Translations under genes and position numbers: made by a program
Assembly (NCBI GenBank): GCA_910584155.1
Contig: CAJTYG010000008.1
Span: 1-14,279 of the forward strand
Length of the DNA stretch: 14,279 nucleotides
Direction of reading: 5' to 3'
Source: an uncultured Christensenella sp.
GTDB lineage: Bacteria > Bacillota > Clostridia > Christensenellales > CAG-917
Shown: piece by piece, positions 1 to 6,818 of the stretch
How the letters are laid out: the number at the start of each line of letters is the position of its first letter
Position numbering within the stretch: position 1 is the first letter of the stretch
Notes under the pieces: generated by a model
Databases searched by the model: none
Told to the model about the DNA's origin: nothing
The model's input: only the letters and a program-made list of their open reading frames with translations

Positions 1-252
1 CTCGGACTTGCGTGTTACGGTTTTGGGCGGCTCACTATCTTCAACTTCAAACGGCCAGACTTCCGGTTGTGGCACAGGTATCATTCCGTCTACGCTTTCT
101 TTTATAGAACGCACGGAAACGGAGGAGTCCGTAGTAGTTTCAACAACGAACTCCTCGTCCTTTTCCTTATGCCTTTTCCCTGTCGGTCTCTCTGTATACG
201 GTATCGCTATGTAGTGAGAACCGTCATAATAAATTTTGGCATTCGGATACAT
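1..252 (-). CDS. N-terminus of a possible rolling-circle replication initiator (partial, runs off left edge)
   Basis: An open frame of 84 codons starts with ATG at 252 and is still open at base 1. The N-terminus reads MYPNAKIYYDGSHYIAIPYT, followed by a basic stretch (about residues 22-31) and then an acidic, Thr/Ser/Pro-rich linker. From memory, this opening resembles the N-terminal extension of rolling-circle replication-associated proteins in clostridial elements, where a HUH-type Rep domain follows a similar charged linker. The catalytic domain would lie outside the window, so this cannot be confirmed here. The start overlaps the stop of the preceding open frame as TGATG, suggesting translational coupling at the end of the operon. 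The ribosome site is weak (GGCGG), which fits coupling. Coding potential is well supported; the function is a tentative family recollection. Confidence 0.55.
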   Translation of the reverse strand, partial: MYPNAKIYYDGSHYIAIPYTERPTGKRHKEKDEEFVVETTTDSSVSVRSIKESVDGMIPVPQPEVWPFEVEDSEPPKTVTRKSE

Positions 253-341
253 CAGCCCACCGCCTTCGTCTGCTCGTACAGCGCATTTACGAAATAACTG
301 TTTTGCAGTTTCAATTCTTCAACAGTTGCACGCTCCGTCGC
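252..341 (-). other. 29-codon open tail between the ATPase stop and the next gene
   Basis: Immediately after the TAA of the 676-aa ATPase (342-344), the same frame stays open for 29 codons and ends in a TGA at 252-254 that overlaps the next ATG (TGATG). The peptide contains TVEELKLQNSYFVNALYEQT, which looks like a real amphipathic helix rather than random translation. There is no ATG in the frame; an in-frame TTG (312-314) would leave 20 codons, with no clear ribosome site. It could be a tiny gene with an unusual start, a tail cut off by a recent stop mutation, a sequencing error at the TAA, or noncoding spacer. Confidence 0.3.
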
Positions 342-2372
342 TTACTCTCGGTAATCGTTCAAACCCACGTCGGTACGCAATGCCATTTCATTGAAATAGT
401 CTGAAAAACAATCCGTAGAGAAACGGGAACGGTATATCTTTCCGCTCATAAGGTAGTACACTTTCAGATCCGCTTTGCTGTCCATTGTGCCACGCTCTTT
501 TTCTATGCCCAGCTCGCTATATCCGTACTCATTGTATATCCGCATGTTGTACGCAAAGAGTTTCGCCACTATGGTTTTGAGAATATGTACAATGAGCGTA
601 TTATCCCCACGTCTGAATCGCATATCGTAGTACATTCCTCTGAACTTGTTAAACGCCCATTCGCAGACTTTGTTTTCTAACTTATAGCACGGCAGCGCAA
701 GTTTCATTTCACTGCTGGACACTATCGTGAGTATATCCGCAAGGTCTCTTGCATCCGCTCCCCAGCTCTCCGGTCTTTGCTCGTCCGTGAACACCTTAAT
801 GAACGGGAAATTGTCTACTGTTGCGCTATGCCTGCACATCTTGAGCCACGAGTTGAATAGGTCATTCTTTTGATTGGTCTCATCTCTATTTTTCTTTACC
901 TCTTTAAGCTCAAGGTTATTTCCACGCTCCTTACCTACCTCTGTTATGACTACAACGCCGAACTCAAACGAACCGCTGTTCTTGTTGTTCTCGATAAGTT
1001 TCTTGCCGAGTCTTAATACATCAAAGTCCAATATATGAGAATGCCTGCTTAGTGCCGTAAGGTCGTCACCGAAGAAATCTGCGTACCACAGCGGGAAATT
1101 GCCTTTGTCCATCAGCTCATCGTCAACACGGATAGCGTAATTGCTAACTATAAGACTGCTTTCTATAACGTAGATGAAATACAGTTGGGCATACGTTTCC
1201 ATAACGTCCCAGATGTTCTCAACCTTCAGCTTATCCGAGTATGTATATCCGTAACGCTCATAGTCATAGCCATAGAGTTGCCCGCCGTTATGCGTTTTCT
1301 CGAACCTCGCTCGCTTCTTGCGTACCCATTTCTTTGTACTTGCAAGATTGTACACAACTCCGTACTCCATACACTTGCGCATTTCCATCTCGAACGCTAT
1401 CCACGGAAAGTGCGGAAATTTAAGATCTTGTTTATAGAGGCGCTCATATGCTTCACGGCGGAACATTACCTCTTGAGATAACGCCATATCCGTGATAGCC
1501 GTAGTCTTTTTCTTGCCCATACTTCCGCAGGACATTGAAACTATAGGTAACTCGTTTATAAACCCGCAATTCATGCGCTCCATATGTTCGAGCCTGTCTT
1601 TTCCAACCCGTTTCCTCCACCTGTCCCACGCAATGAAAAGAACAGGGAAAACCGTCCACCACATTGTTTTGATAAACCCTTTAACGTCTAACCACAGCTT
1701 CACGATCTGCGTAGGGATATTAGCAAAGTCGTAGGACACGGCAAAGTACAGGTAGTACGCTATAAACTCTAAAAGCACCGTGAACAGATTGAAGCTCATA
1801 AGCCAGATAAACAACCAAAGAATTATGAGCCATTTATTGTCTTTGAGAAACGCCGTAAAGTCCCGTATAAAATGCTTTGTAGGTTGATACGTCCACTTGC
1901 TTATTTCCTTGAAAACCAGTAGCGGAAGCGTGTCCTTATTGTGTCTTTTGTTACTGCGCATATACATACGTTTTACGACTATTACAACGCATAAGATAAA
2001 TGGAAGAATAAGTATCAGTATCTTGCAGATTTTCTCCAAACTTAACACCGTATATCTGCACCAATTCAGGAAGTTATCCATACTGAAAAACACAGACCAA
2101 AACGACACTACGTTCGTGCCTATTTCTCCCGTCGTAGGTAAAGAGCCTACGTCTGAATTGTATATGGGAGACTTGTTTATAACGCTTGCATTTAAGTCCG
2201 CCGAGATATTGAACAGTTTGCAGAAATAGTATTTTATTGAGTTGAAACAATCTGTTAAACTCTCGTATATGCGCAGATATGAGTTTCGGAAGCAGAACAC
2301 GCCGAGCAAAATAAAGCCCGCCGTTATCGCTATTCCGAGGAATAAAAACAATACTTTTTTCTTCCTCGTCAT
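342..2372 (-). CDS. Multi-span membrane P-loop ATPase, Zot/pI-like (676 aa)
   Basis: Hydrophobic segments lie at about residues 7-27, 113-135, 181-200, 201-220 and 236-250, followed by a large, presumably cytoplasmic ATPase domain. A P-loop variant, CGSMGKKKTT, sits at 282-291. A Walker-B-like strand ending in VVVITE (473-478) is followed by FTDEQRPESWGADARDLAD (528-546), in the position of the conserved segment after Walker B in Zot/pI and HerA/FtsK-type ATPases. Zot/pI proteins drive assembly and export of filamentous phages and are also membrane anchored. A VirD4-like coupling protein is the main alternative, but no other type IV secretion gene is visible. The ATG overlaps the upstream stop as ATGA and has a GGAGG ribosome site 7 nt upstream. 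The membrane ATPase call is firm; the Zot/pI assignment is inferred from architecture and neighbours. Confidence 0.6.
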   Translation of the reverse strand: MTRKKKVLFLFLGIAITAGFILLGVFCFRNSYLRIYESLTDCFNSIKYYFCKLFNISADLNASVINKSPIYNSDVGSLPTTGEIGTNVVSFWSVFFSMDNFLNWCRYTVLSLEKICKILILILPFILCVVIVVKRMYMRSNKRHNKDTLPLLVFKEISKWTYQPTKHFIRDFTAFLKDNKWLIILWLFIWLMSFNLFTVLLEFIAYYLYFAVSYDFANIPTQIVKLWLDVKGFIKTMWWTVFPVLFIAWDRWRKRVGKDRLEHMERMNCGFINELPIVSMSCGSMGKKKTTAITDMALSQEVMFRREAYERLYKQDLKFPHFPWIAFEMEMRKCMEYGVVYNLASTKKWVRKKRARFEKTHNGGQLYGYDYERYGYTYSDKLKVENIWDVMETYAQLYFIYVIESSLIVSNYAIRVDDELMDKGNFPLWYADFFGDDLTALSRHSHILDFDVLRLGKKLIENNKNSGSFEFGVVVITEVGKERGNNLELKEVKKNRDETNQKNDLFNSWLKMCRHSATVDNFPFIKVFTDEQRPESWGADARDLADILTIVSSSEMKLALPCYKLENKVCEWAFNKFRGMYYDMRFRRGDNTLIVHILKTIVAKLFAYNMRIYNEYGYSELGIEKERGTMDSKADLKVYYLMSGKIYRSRFSTDCFSDYFNEMALRTDVGLNDYRE

Positions 2373-2488
2373 AACGCCGCCTCCAACATTTGTGCAGTGT
2401 AAATCACGTAGGAAATAAGGAGTACAACAGCTATTATGGATACGGTAATAATGGACATCTTAATAAATTTGATTATCGTTTTCTTCAT
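2369..2488 (-). CDS. Very small single-span membrane protein (39 aa)
   Basis: A basic N-terminus (MKKTIIKFIKM) runs into one hydrophobic helix of about 20 residues and a short tail. The chosen ATG at 2488 lies 9 nt after AGGAGG; a second ATG two codons upstream (2494) is only 3 nt from it. The gene begins inside the 3' end of the 487-aa gene (28-nt overlap) and its stop overlaps the ATPase start as ATGA, so it is embedded in a coupled chain. A tiny hydrophobic protein directly before the assembly ATPase is where filamentous phages keep small coat proteins. The absence of a cleavable signal and basic tail makes a minor coat or assembly subunit more likely than the major coat protein. The role is an inference; the ribosome site and overlaps support a real gene. 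Confidence 0.65.
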   Translation of the reverse strand: MKKTIIKFIKMSIITVSIIAVVLLISYVIYTAQMLEAAL

Positions 2489-3923
2489 AGTCATTTTCCT
2501 CCTTTTTTCGTTTACTGTTTTTCGCTCTTTTAATGCCTTTTCCTGCTGCCTTAAACGGCACAGAAATGACTGTTCCAACAAACTGTAATATCGTTGATAA
2601 AAGCGGTGAAAGCACGCACAACAAAACGATGAGCAGTATTACGGCTAACGCTATTAGAAGCCCTTTGCCTCTGTCGTTCAGCTCGACGTTTGTTTCCGTA
2701 TCGTTTATGGGTTTATTGCTTCCCGTTTGCTTGTTGTCTATGACTCCGAGATTGTACGTTACTCCGTCTGTAATGAATTTCAAGCGTAGTATCGTCACGT
2801 CCCCGACAAACGTGCAGCGTTCTCTGTCATACCTTGCCACACACGTTTGTCCGATGTAGTCATTGACTCGAGTGTACTCATACTCTGTTTCCGCAAAACG
2901 TAAAACCCACTTCTTGTTTTTAAGAGCCTGCTTGCCTTCGTCCGTTAATTTTGAAGCAACTTTTACGTCTAATACCGCACCCGAATAAACGGTCTGTTCC
3001 AAGTCCACACTTGCAACAAACTCGTCTATGCTTTGTATTCTGTCCCAGCTGTAACTACCTGCGAATAATCCACCGCCCGTATAATGCACGGTATCGTCGC
3101 TTTCCGAAAGCGTCTTCGTCTTTTGCTCTTTGTCACCCCAAGTTATACCGGGGTGCAGTGCGCCTTCCATATCGTTCCAATAAGTCTGCTGCACCCAAGC
3201 GACATCCGCTTCTACAAGTTTGTCTATAGGCTTGTTGGTATCGAATGCGACGAAATGGCTGTCACAAGCGCCCTTAGACCAAAACGCAAATCCGTCCGGA
3301 TACCGCACTAACCCTACGAACTTATCCGTAATCTCAATAGTTTCAATGTCCACAGTTGCCGTAACAGGATTGCCGTTGATAGTTGAAAAACGATATTCTT
3401 TGCTAACATTGAACGGCACTTCCGACACGGTATTTCCGTGTTCGGCGTCCTTATCCCCGTACTCTTTGTTAAACGGTCTGTAAATGGACGTAACACCGTA
3501 ATATCTCGCTTCTGCATTAGATACCGTTATCCCATCTACGACGTACTTGAAGAAAACTCCGCTTGAATTTATGTACTTCAATTTATAGTTAATCGGTCTT
3601 ATATCTGCTTGAGGATTTGTAGACACGTTTATAGAACTTGCACGCATGTCTTTCTTTCCGCACGGCTGATATACATAAACGAACAATTCCTTATCCGAGC
3701 TCTCGGCAAGTTGTATGATTTTTAGGGAATAATCTGTTGCTACTACGGGATAGTTTTTGACATCAAACATGCTGTCTTTTTTGAGATCTGCGAGAATGTC
3801 CGAATATTCTGCTCCACTCGCTGCAAAAGCCACATTTGCAACACTCTGCACACTCATAATGAATGTGCAGAGTGCGAGGAACAGAGCAAGTACCACTATG
3901 CTTTTCCTTTGGAGCGTTTTCAA
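2460..3923 (-). CDS. Secreted surface protein with signal peptide and C-terminal membrane anchor (487 aa)
   Basis: Residues 1-34 form a typical signal peptide: a basic start, a hydrophobic core and a probable cleavage site after AFA. A long, beta-rich, aromatic-rich extracellular region of about 380 residues follows. Near the C-terminus a transmembrane helix (about 421-446) is followed by a basic cytoplasmic tail (KAAGKGIKRAKNSKRKKEE). Signal peptide plus C-terminal anchor is the topology of the filamentous-phage adsorption protein pIII, but I see no sequence signature beyond topology, so an ordinary surface adhesin is equally possible. The start is TTG at 3923, overlapping the upstream stop as TTGA, with GGAGG 10 nt upstream. 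An in-register GTG just upstream closes after two codons and is not used. I do not recognise a named domain. Confidence 0.75.
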   Translation of the reverse strand: MKTLQRKSIVVLALFLALCTFIMSVQSVANVAFAASGAEYSDILADLKKDSMFDVKNYPVVATDYSLKIIQLAESSDKELFVYVYQPCGKKDMRASSINVSTNPQADIRPINYKLKYINSSGVFFKYVVDGITVSNAEARYYGVTSIYRPFNKEYGDKDAEHGNTVSEVPFNVSKEYRFSTINGNPVTATVDIETIEITDKFVGLVRYPDGFAFWSKGACDSHFVAFDTNKPIDKLVEADVAWVQQTYWNDMEGALHPGITWGDKEQKTKTLSESDDTVHYTGGGLFAGSYSWDRIQSIDEFVASVDLEQTVYSGAVLDVKVASKLTDEGKQALKNKKWVLRFAETEYEYTRVNDYIGQTCVARYDRERCTFVGDVTILRLKFITDGVTYNLGVIDNKQTGSNKPINDTETNVELNDRGKGLLIALAVILLIVLLCVLSPLLSTILQFVGTVISVPFKAAGKGIKRAKNSKRKKEENDYEENDNQIY

Positions 3924-4507
3924 AACACTATTTCCTCCGGATCAAGCGTTACTCCGTACACCGTATTCGGAACACGGAAGTTAATAGTGACGGTGGCTTC
4001 GTCGTAATTTTTGATAACGAGCGACAACATATCTTCCTCGCTGTTTATTGCGTTTACGTCATAGCGGATAGTTTTATCCGGATACTGCGCTTTGAGAATG
4101 TATTCCAGATTGCCTTTGGCATTTAGCGTTACGGTATTTCCGTCTCTCACTATCTCAAAAGCATTAGTTAGGTCCTGTTCGTCCGCAAACGATTTTGTTT
4201 CGTTGTCTACAGTAAATTCAAAGTCTATGCCTGCTTTGGGAATGACGGAAACGATATATCCCTTGTCCTGCTTGTTAGGGTTAGCGTCCTTCACGTTGAT
4301 AACGATATTTTCTTTGCCGCCTACGATATATCCGCCTGCGGAGGAAGCAACCTTCTCGCCGTTCACTTCAACGTAGAAGGTACTAAAATCTTCCGTAAAG
4401 TTGTTGATAAAGAACGCTATACAGCCTATGGCAGCGACAACGCCCAACAGTAGCACTATGCCTACTATGACTTTTATCACTCCGTTACTTTGTTTAACCT
4501 TGCCCAT
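3920..4507 (-). CDS. Membrane-anchored extracellular protein (195 aa), unknown function
   Basis: The N-terminus is basic (MGKVKQSNGVIK), followed by one transmembrane helix at about residues 12-34. The remaining ~160 residues are beta-rich and probably outside the cell, with alternating hydrophobic strands such as GKENIVINVKDA and TVTINFRV. There is no cleavage motif after the helix, so the protein probably stays anchored as a signal-anchor protein. ATG at 4507 has a GAGG ribosome site 8 nt upstream. The stop overlaps the TTG start of the 487-aa gene, so the two are probably made together. It shares its topology with the neighbouring 356-aa protein, suggesting the two act as parts of one envelope-spanning assembly. 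I recognise no family. Confidence 0.7.
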   Translation of the reverse strand: MGKVKQSNGVIKVIVGIVLLLGVVAAIGCIAFFINNFTEDFSTFYVEVNGEKVASSAGGYIVGGKENIVINVKDANPNKQDKGYIVSVIPKAGIDFEFTVDNETKSFADEQDLTNAFEIVRDGNTVTLNAKGNLEYILKAQYPDKTIRYDVNAINSEEDMLSLVIKNYDEATVTINFRVPNTVYGVTLDPEEIVF

Positions 4508-4520
4508 AGCGGTATCCTCG

Positions 4521-5591
4521 TCAAAAAGTGATAGTCGTTTGGGTTAAAGAAACAGAGCTTACATTATCCGCAATGAAACACTTGTATTGCGCCGAAAAGC
4601 CGAGCGTTCTATGAGATACCGTTATGAGAAAATAGGGTTTATTTCCTGCGCTATCCACCTGCGACTCATAATACTTGTTCTTCCAAGTTGTGGTTTCTCC
4701 AAGTCCTTCTGGATGAGATATCTCACTTGACTCAAAGTAGGACATATATGATGCCTTTGCGGTAATAACAAGGTTTCCGTTTGTACACGTTGCGGTTATC
4801 AACTTAGCTTTTATGCTATCCAAAGATACGGTAGTGTCGTGATTGTTCCACCCCTGTCCTCTTCCTGACTGCACAAATGTCCCCGTAGTGATATTGCCTA
4901 TACCTTGCACCGTGATTGTATAATCATTAAACGAAGTCCCGACATCGTGAAAGATATTATCCAAGTTGAGCTTGCAAGTATAAGACTGCCCCGTGTAGAG
5001 AGTATCCACGCTGTCTTTACCAAGATTGTATTTGGTTACTCCGCTCGGACTTGCAATCGTCATCGAGGTAGGTTTGCCGTCATAGGTGATAGTGCACGTT
5101 GCTTTTTTGTTGCCTTGACGGGTTGTACATTCCAATATTGCATTACTGCCTCTAAATGATTTATAGCAGTTTATCTTTACCGTTAATGCGTTTTGCGTAC
5201 TCTCGTCTACGAGCAAATAGTCTGAAATACTTTTCGCTTTAAGCGCCGCATTATCCGCCCATTTCAATGTCCAAGTGACATATTTATCCGTCACGCTTTC
5301 GGGCAGAATTGTAGCAGTGACATACTGCGAAACATAGTTGGTGTTATCCGCAGCAGTCACCGCAACAGCTTCACCCATAGTGAGCATAATGCCGTTCTCT
5401 TCAACCGTTTCTACGCCGAGTACAGGTTCGGTAGGTTGAACAGTTTCTCTGTCGGGTTCTGCAGAATTTCTTTGACCGATACACATCACGAATGATGCGG
5501 TTGACGTGGCAAAAATGAGTATAATTGCAATAAACACAACTATCCATTTTGCCGTGTCTTTTTTGATATGATTATGTAAATTTTGTTCCAT
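4521..5591 (-). CDS. Membrane-anchored extracellular protein with Ig-like beta regions (356 aa)
   Basis: A cytoplasmic N-terminus of about 15 residues precedes a transmembrane helix (about 16-38). A Pro/Glu/Thr-rich linker (about 45-60) then leads into a long beta-rich extracellular region. Segments such as SVTDKYVTWTLKWADN and ATCTITYDGKPTSMTIASP look like bacterial Ig-like (Big-type) strands. Several cysteines in the outer region could form disulfides. The ATG at 5591 follows AGGAG by about 10 nt. The gene lies 13 nt before the 195-aa gene and is separated by an 82-nt hairpin-containing spacer from the 113-aa gene upstream. Probable role: a structural or adhesive part of the exported complex. 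The domain call rests on strand pattern only. Confidence 0.65.
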   Translation of the reverse strand: MEQNLHNHIKKDTAKWIVVFIAIILIFATSTASFVMCIGQRNSAEPDRETVQPTEPVLGVETVEENGIMLTMGEAVAVTAADNTNYVSQYVTATILPESVTDKYVTWTLKWADNAALKAKSISDYLLVDESTQNALTVKINCYKSFRGSNAILECTTRQGNKKATCTITYDGKPTSMTIASPSGVTKYNLGKDSVDTLYTGQSYTCKLNLDNIFHDVGTSFNDYTITVQGIGNITTGTFVQSGRGQGWNNHDTTVSLDSIKAKLITATCTNGNLVITAKASYMSYFESSEISHPEGLGETTTWKNKYYESQVDSAGNKPYFLITVSHRTLGFSAQYKCFIADNVSSVSLTQTTITF

Positions 5592-5623
5592 AGTTTTAAT
5601 TCTCCTATAATTGTATTTTTCAT

Positions 5624-5660
5624 TAAAGTGCGGCTTTATTTAATCTAAAACCGCACTTTA
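5624..5660 (-). promoter_or_regulatory. 10-bp perfect stem-loop between two operon genes
   Basis: The 10-nt arms 5624-5633 and 5651-5660 are perfectly complementary and enclose a 17-nt AT-rich loop. Neither strand has a T-run after the stem, so it is not a standard intrinsic terminator. In the minus-strand transcript it separates the 113-aa gene from the membrane-protein genes and could act as an mRNA 3'-end stabiliser, a processing site or a partial terminator giving different expression on either side. Confidence 0.5.
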
Positions 5661-5673
5661 TCTGTTGATTGAG

Positions 5674-6015
5674 TTATCCAAGCAACATATCGAGTAGCGC
5701 TTTATCAGACTGTCTGAACGGCTTTATCTGGCACTCATATACCTTGCCGTCCTCGTCCGTACTGCGCACGCCGTAGCGATTGCCGGAATACGTTACCTTG
5801 CCCGTTTTCTCGTCCTTCATCTCGAATGGAGTCACGACAAGTTCAGCCTGCATTTCGTCCCCGAACACTATGTCCAAGACGGTGTAACCTCCGAAGTCCG
5901 GCACGGAAATTGCGACCTTTACCTCACGTCCACGCAACGTGCCTTTTACGAAATACGAGTAAAAAGACTTGTCCTTTTTTGTTACGAGCTCACGTTCTAC
6001 AAACATTTTTCCCAT
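5674..6015 (-). CDS. Small beta-rich soluble protein (113 aa), possible ssDNA-binding protein
   Basis: There is no signal peptide or transmembrane helix. The predicted strands are short and amphipathic (FYSYFVKGTL, EVKVAISV, GYTVLDIVFG, QAELVVTPFE), with basic and aromatic residues spaced along them, as in compact OB-like folds. The ATG at 6015 has AAGGAGG 8 nt upstream, an excellent ribosome site suggesting high expression. Its position as the second gene of the operon, ahead of the envelope proteins, is where filamentous phages carry the pV-type ssDNA-binding protein. That comparison is positional: I see no diagnostic motif. I recall similar short proteins in clostridial mobile elements without a known function. 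Confidence 0.6.
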   Translation of the reverse strand: MGKMFVERELVTKKDKSFYSYFVKGTLRGREVKVAISVPDFGGYTVLDIVFGDEMQAELVVTPFEMKDEKTGKVTYSGNRYGVRSTDEDGKVYECQIKPFRQSDKALLDMLLG

Positions 6016-6028
6016 AGCCTATTCCTCC

Positions 6029-6313
6029 TTAATTTTTCTTCCCGATAGTACGGGAAATCTTTGCGGCTTCCTCTTTGGTTTTGCCTTCGTTTCTCGCTTT
6101 CTGATACTTGAACTGTCCTGCGTGATCCGACTGACAAAGCAGATATCCGGAGCGGAGACCTTTTTCATATTCCGTGAGTTCCTGTCCTACTTTTGGACCG
6201 CCCATATGCACGGAGTTTTTGCGTTCTGCCGCATAGCTTGCGGCACGCTTTCTCGGAGAAAACCACTTACGGATTCTCTCACCAAGCGTTTCTTTTTTTG
6301 TTTCTTTTGCCAT
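6029..6313 (-). CDS. Small basic soluble protein, first gene of the left operon (94 aa)
   Basis: A strongly basic N-terminus with one aromatic patch (IRKWFSPRKRAAS) is followed by GQELTEYEKGLRSGYLLCQS (residues about 43-62) and a C-terminal KEEAAKISRTIGKKN that looks like a short helical motif. There is no signal peptide or transmembrane span. The ATG at 6313 lies about 11 nt from AAGGA. It is separated by only 13 nt from the 113-aa gene, so the two are cotranscribed from the region upstream of 6313. I recall relatives of this composition in clostridial integrative elements, but no function. A nucleic-acid-binding role is plausible from the charge alone. Confidence 0.6.
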   Translation of the reverse strand: MAKETKKETLGERIRKWFSPRKRAASYAAERKNSVHMGGPKVGQELTEYEKGLRSGYLLCQSDHAGQFKYQKARNEGKTKEEAAKISRTIGKKN

Positions 6314-6432
6314 AAATTTTTAATTCCTTTGCCCGTGTTACCGATAGCGCAGCGTGTATATTTGTGGTTGCCCGTTCTGCCGTTAGCTAAGCGTTTGAGT
6401 TTTTTTATTAAGTTGTACTTTTGCAATCTCAA

Positions 6433-6520
6433 ACTGCCGATATATGAAACATCCCGTTTCTTGCGACTGTTACGGAAGGTGGCCACCATACTGAATTCAG
6501 TCCGCAATTACTGCCGATAT
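6433..6520. repeat. Paired palindromes between 11-nt direct repeats (origin-like)
   Basis: ACTGCCGATAT occurs at 6433-6443 and again at 6510-6520, each preceded within a few bases by GCAAT. Between the copies lie a GAAAC/GTTTC hairpin with a 5-nt loop (6446-6460), the perfect palindrome GGTGGCCACC (6478-6487) and, 2 nt later, the perfect palindrome ACTGAATTCAGT (6490-6501). Short iterons around cruciform-forming palindromes are the usual layout of a double-strand rolling-circle origin, where Rep binds the repeats and nicks the hairpin. Operators for the operon are the alternative. Confidence 0.45.
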
Positions 6521-6557
6521 TTTCACGGCTCGCTTGTGATTGTGCTTATATTCTTTT

Positions 6558-6586
6558 TGCTTATCCGTGCAGATTTTGCACTAATT
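6558..6586. repeat. 29-nt hairpin repeat, copy A
   Basis: This matches 8956-8984 at 26 of 29 positions in direct orientation. The core GTGCA-N5-TGCAC can form a hairpin. On the minus strand, similarity continues past the core as an AGCA followed by an A-rich run of about 15 nt. It lies about 245 bp upstream of the left operon start. Confidence 0.7.
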
Positions 6587-6765
6587 TAGAAATTGTTTTG
6601 AAAATTTCGGCATGCTTTCTTGACGATGATTATAATTATGATGTTTAATTAAAGAGAGAGAATAGTAAATTTCATAAAATGCACGGGAATTGAAATCTTT
6701 TATATCAATTATTATCAATATACTGACAATCTTTTGCTGTAAACATTTCAATTTGGCTTGATTTA

Positions 6766-6794
6766 TTGAAATTTGTGTGATAGATTATTATTAA
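6766..6794 (+). promoter_or_regulatory. Likely promoter of the AAA ATPase gene
   Basis: TTGAAA (6766-6771) and TATTAA (6789-6794) are separated by 17 nt, about 25 nt before the ATG at 6819. The ribosome site AAGGAG lies 7 nt before that ATG. The inverted pair AATTGAAAT (6688-6696) and ATTTCAATT (6745-6753) just upstream could be an operator. Confidence 0.45.
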
Positions 6795-6818
6795 TTAAAC
6801 TTATTAAGGAGTTTATCA

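Larger units (their letters stand above)
6314..6818. other. 505-bp non-coding region between divergent genes; candidate origin and control region
   Basis: This gap separates the start of the minus-strand left operon from the plus-strand ATPase gene. No convincing gene lies in it: the long frames crossing it lack ribosome sites and are antisense to, or overlap, the 94-aa gene. It holds two 11-nt direct repeats (6433-6443 and 6510-6520), a GAAAC/GTTTC hairpin (6446-6460), adjacent perfect palindromes (6478-6487 and 6490-6501), a hairpin repeat shared with 8956-8984, and AATTGAAAT/ATTTCAATT inverted repeats (6688-6696, 6745-6753) near the ATPase promoter. Confidence 0.7.

Noticed and set aside
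342..2372. Reading the ATPase as a VirD4/TraG conjugation coupling protein
   Set aside because: No relaxase, VirB4 or other secretion genes in the window, and the neighbours resemble phage structural genes. Not excluded, since the left flank is missing.
5624..5660. Standard rho-independent terminator in the middle of the left operon
   Set aside because: The stem is strong but no T-run follows on either strand; kept only as a regulatory hairpin.
6187..6507. 106-codon minus-strand frame overlapping the 94-aa gene start
   Set aside because: Out of frame with the 94-aa gene, no ribosome site before its possible starts, very basic low-complexity product; the palindromes within it fit regulatory DNA better.
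5969..6589. 206-codon plus-strand open frame opposite the 94-aa and 113-aa genes
   Set aside because: No ribosome site, phenylalanine- and leucine-rich composition typical of the antisense of AT-rich coding DNA, and it lies over two better-supported genes and the palindrome region.
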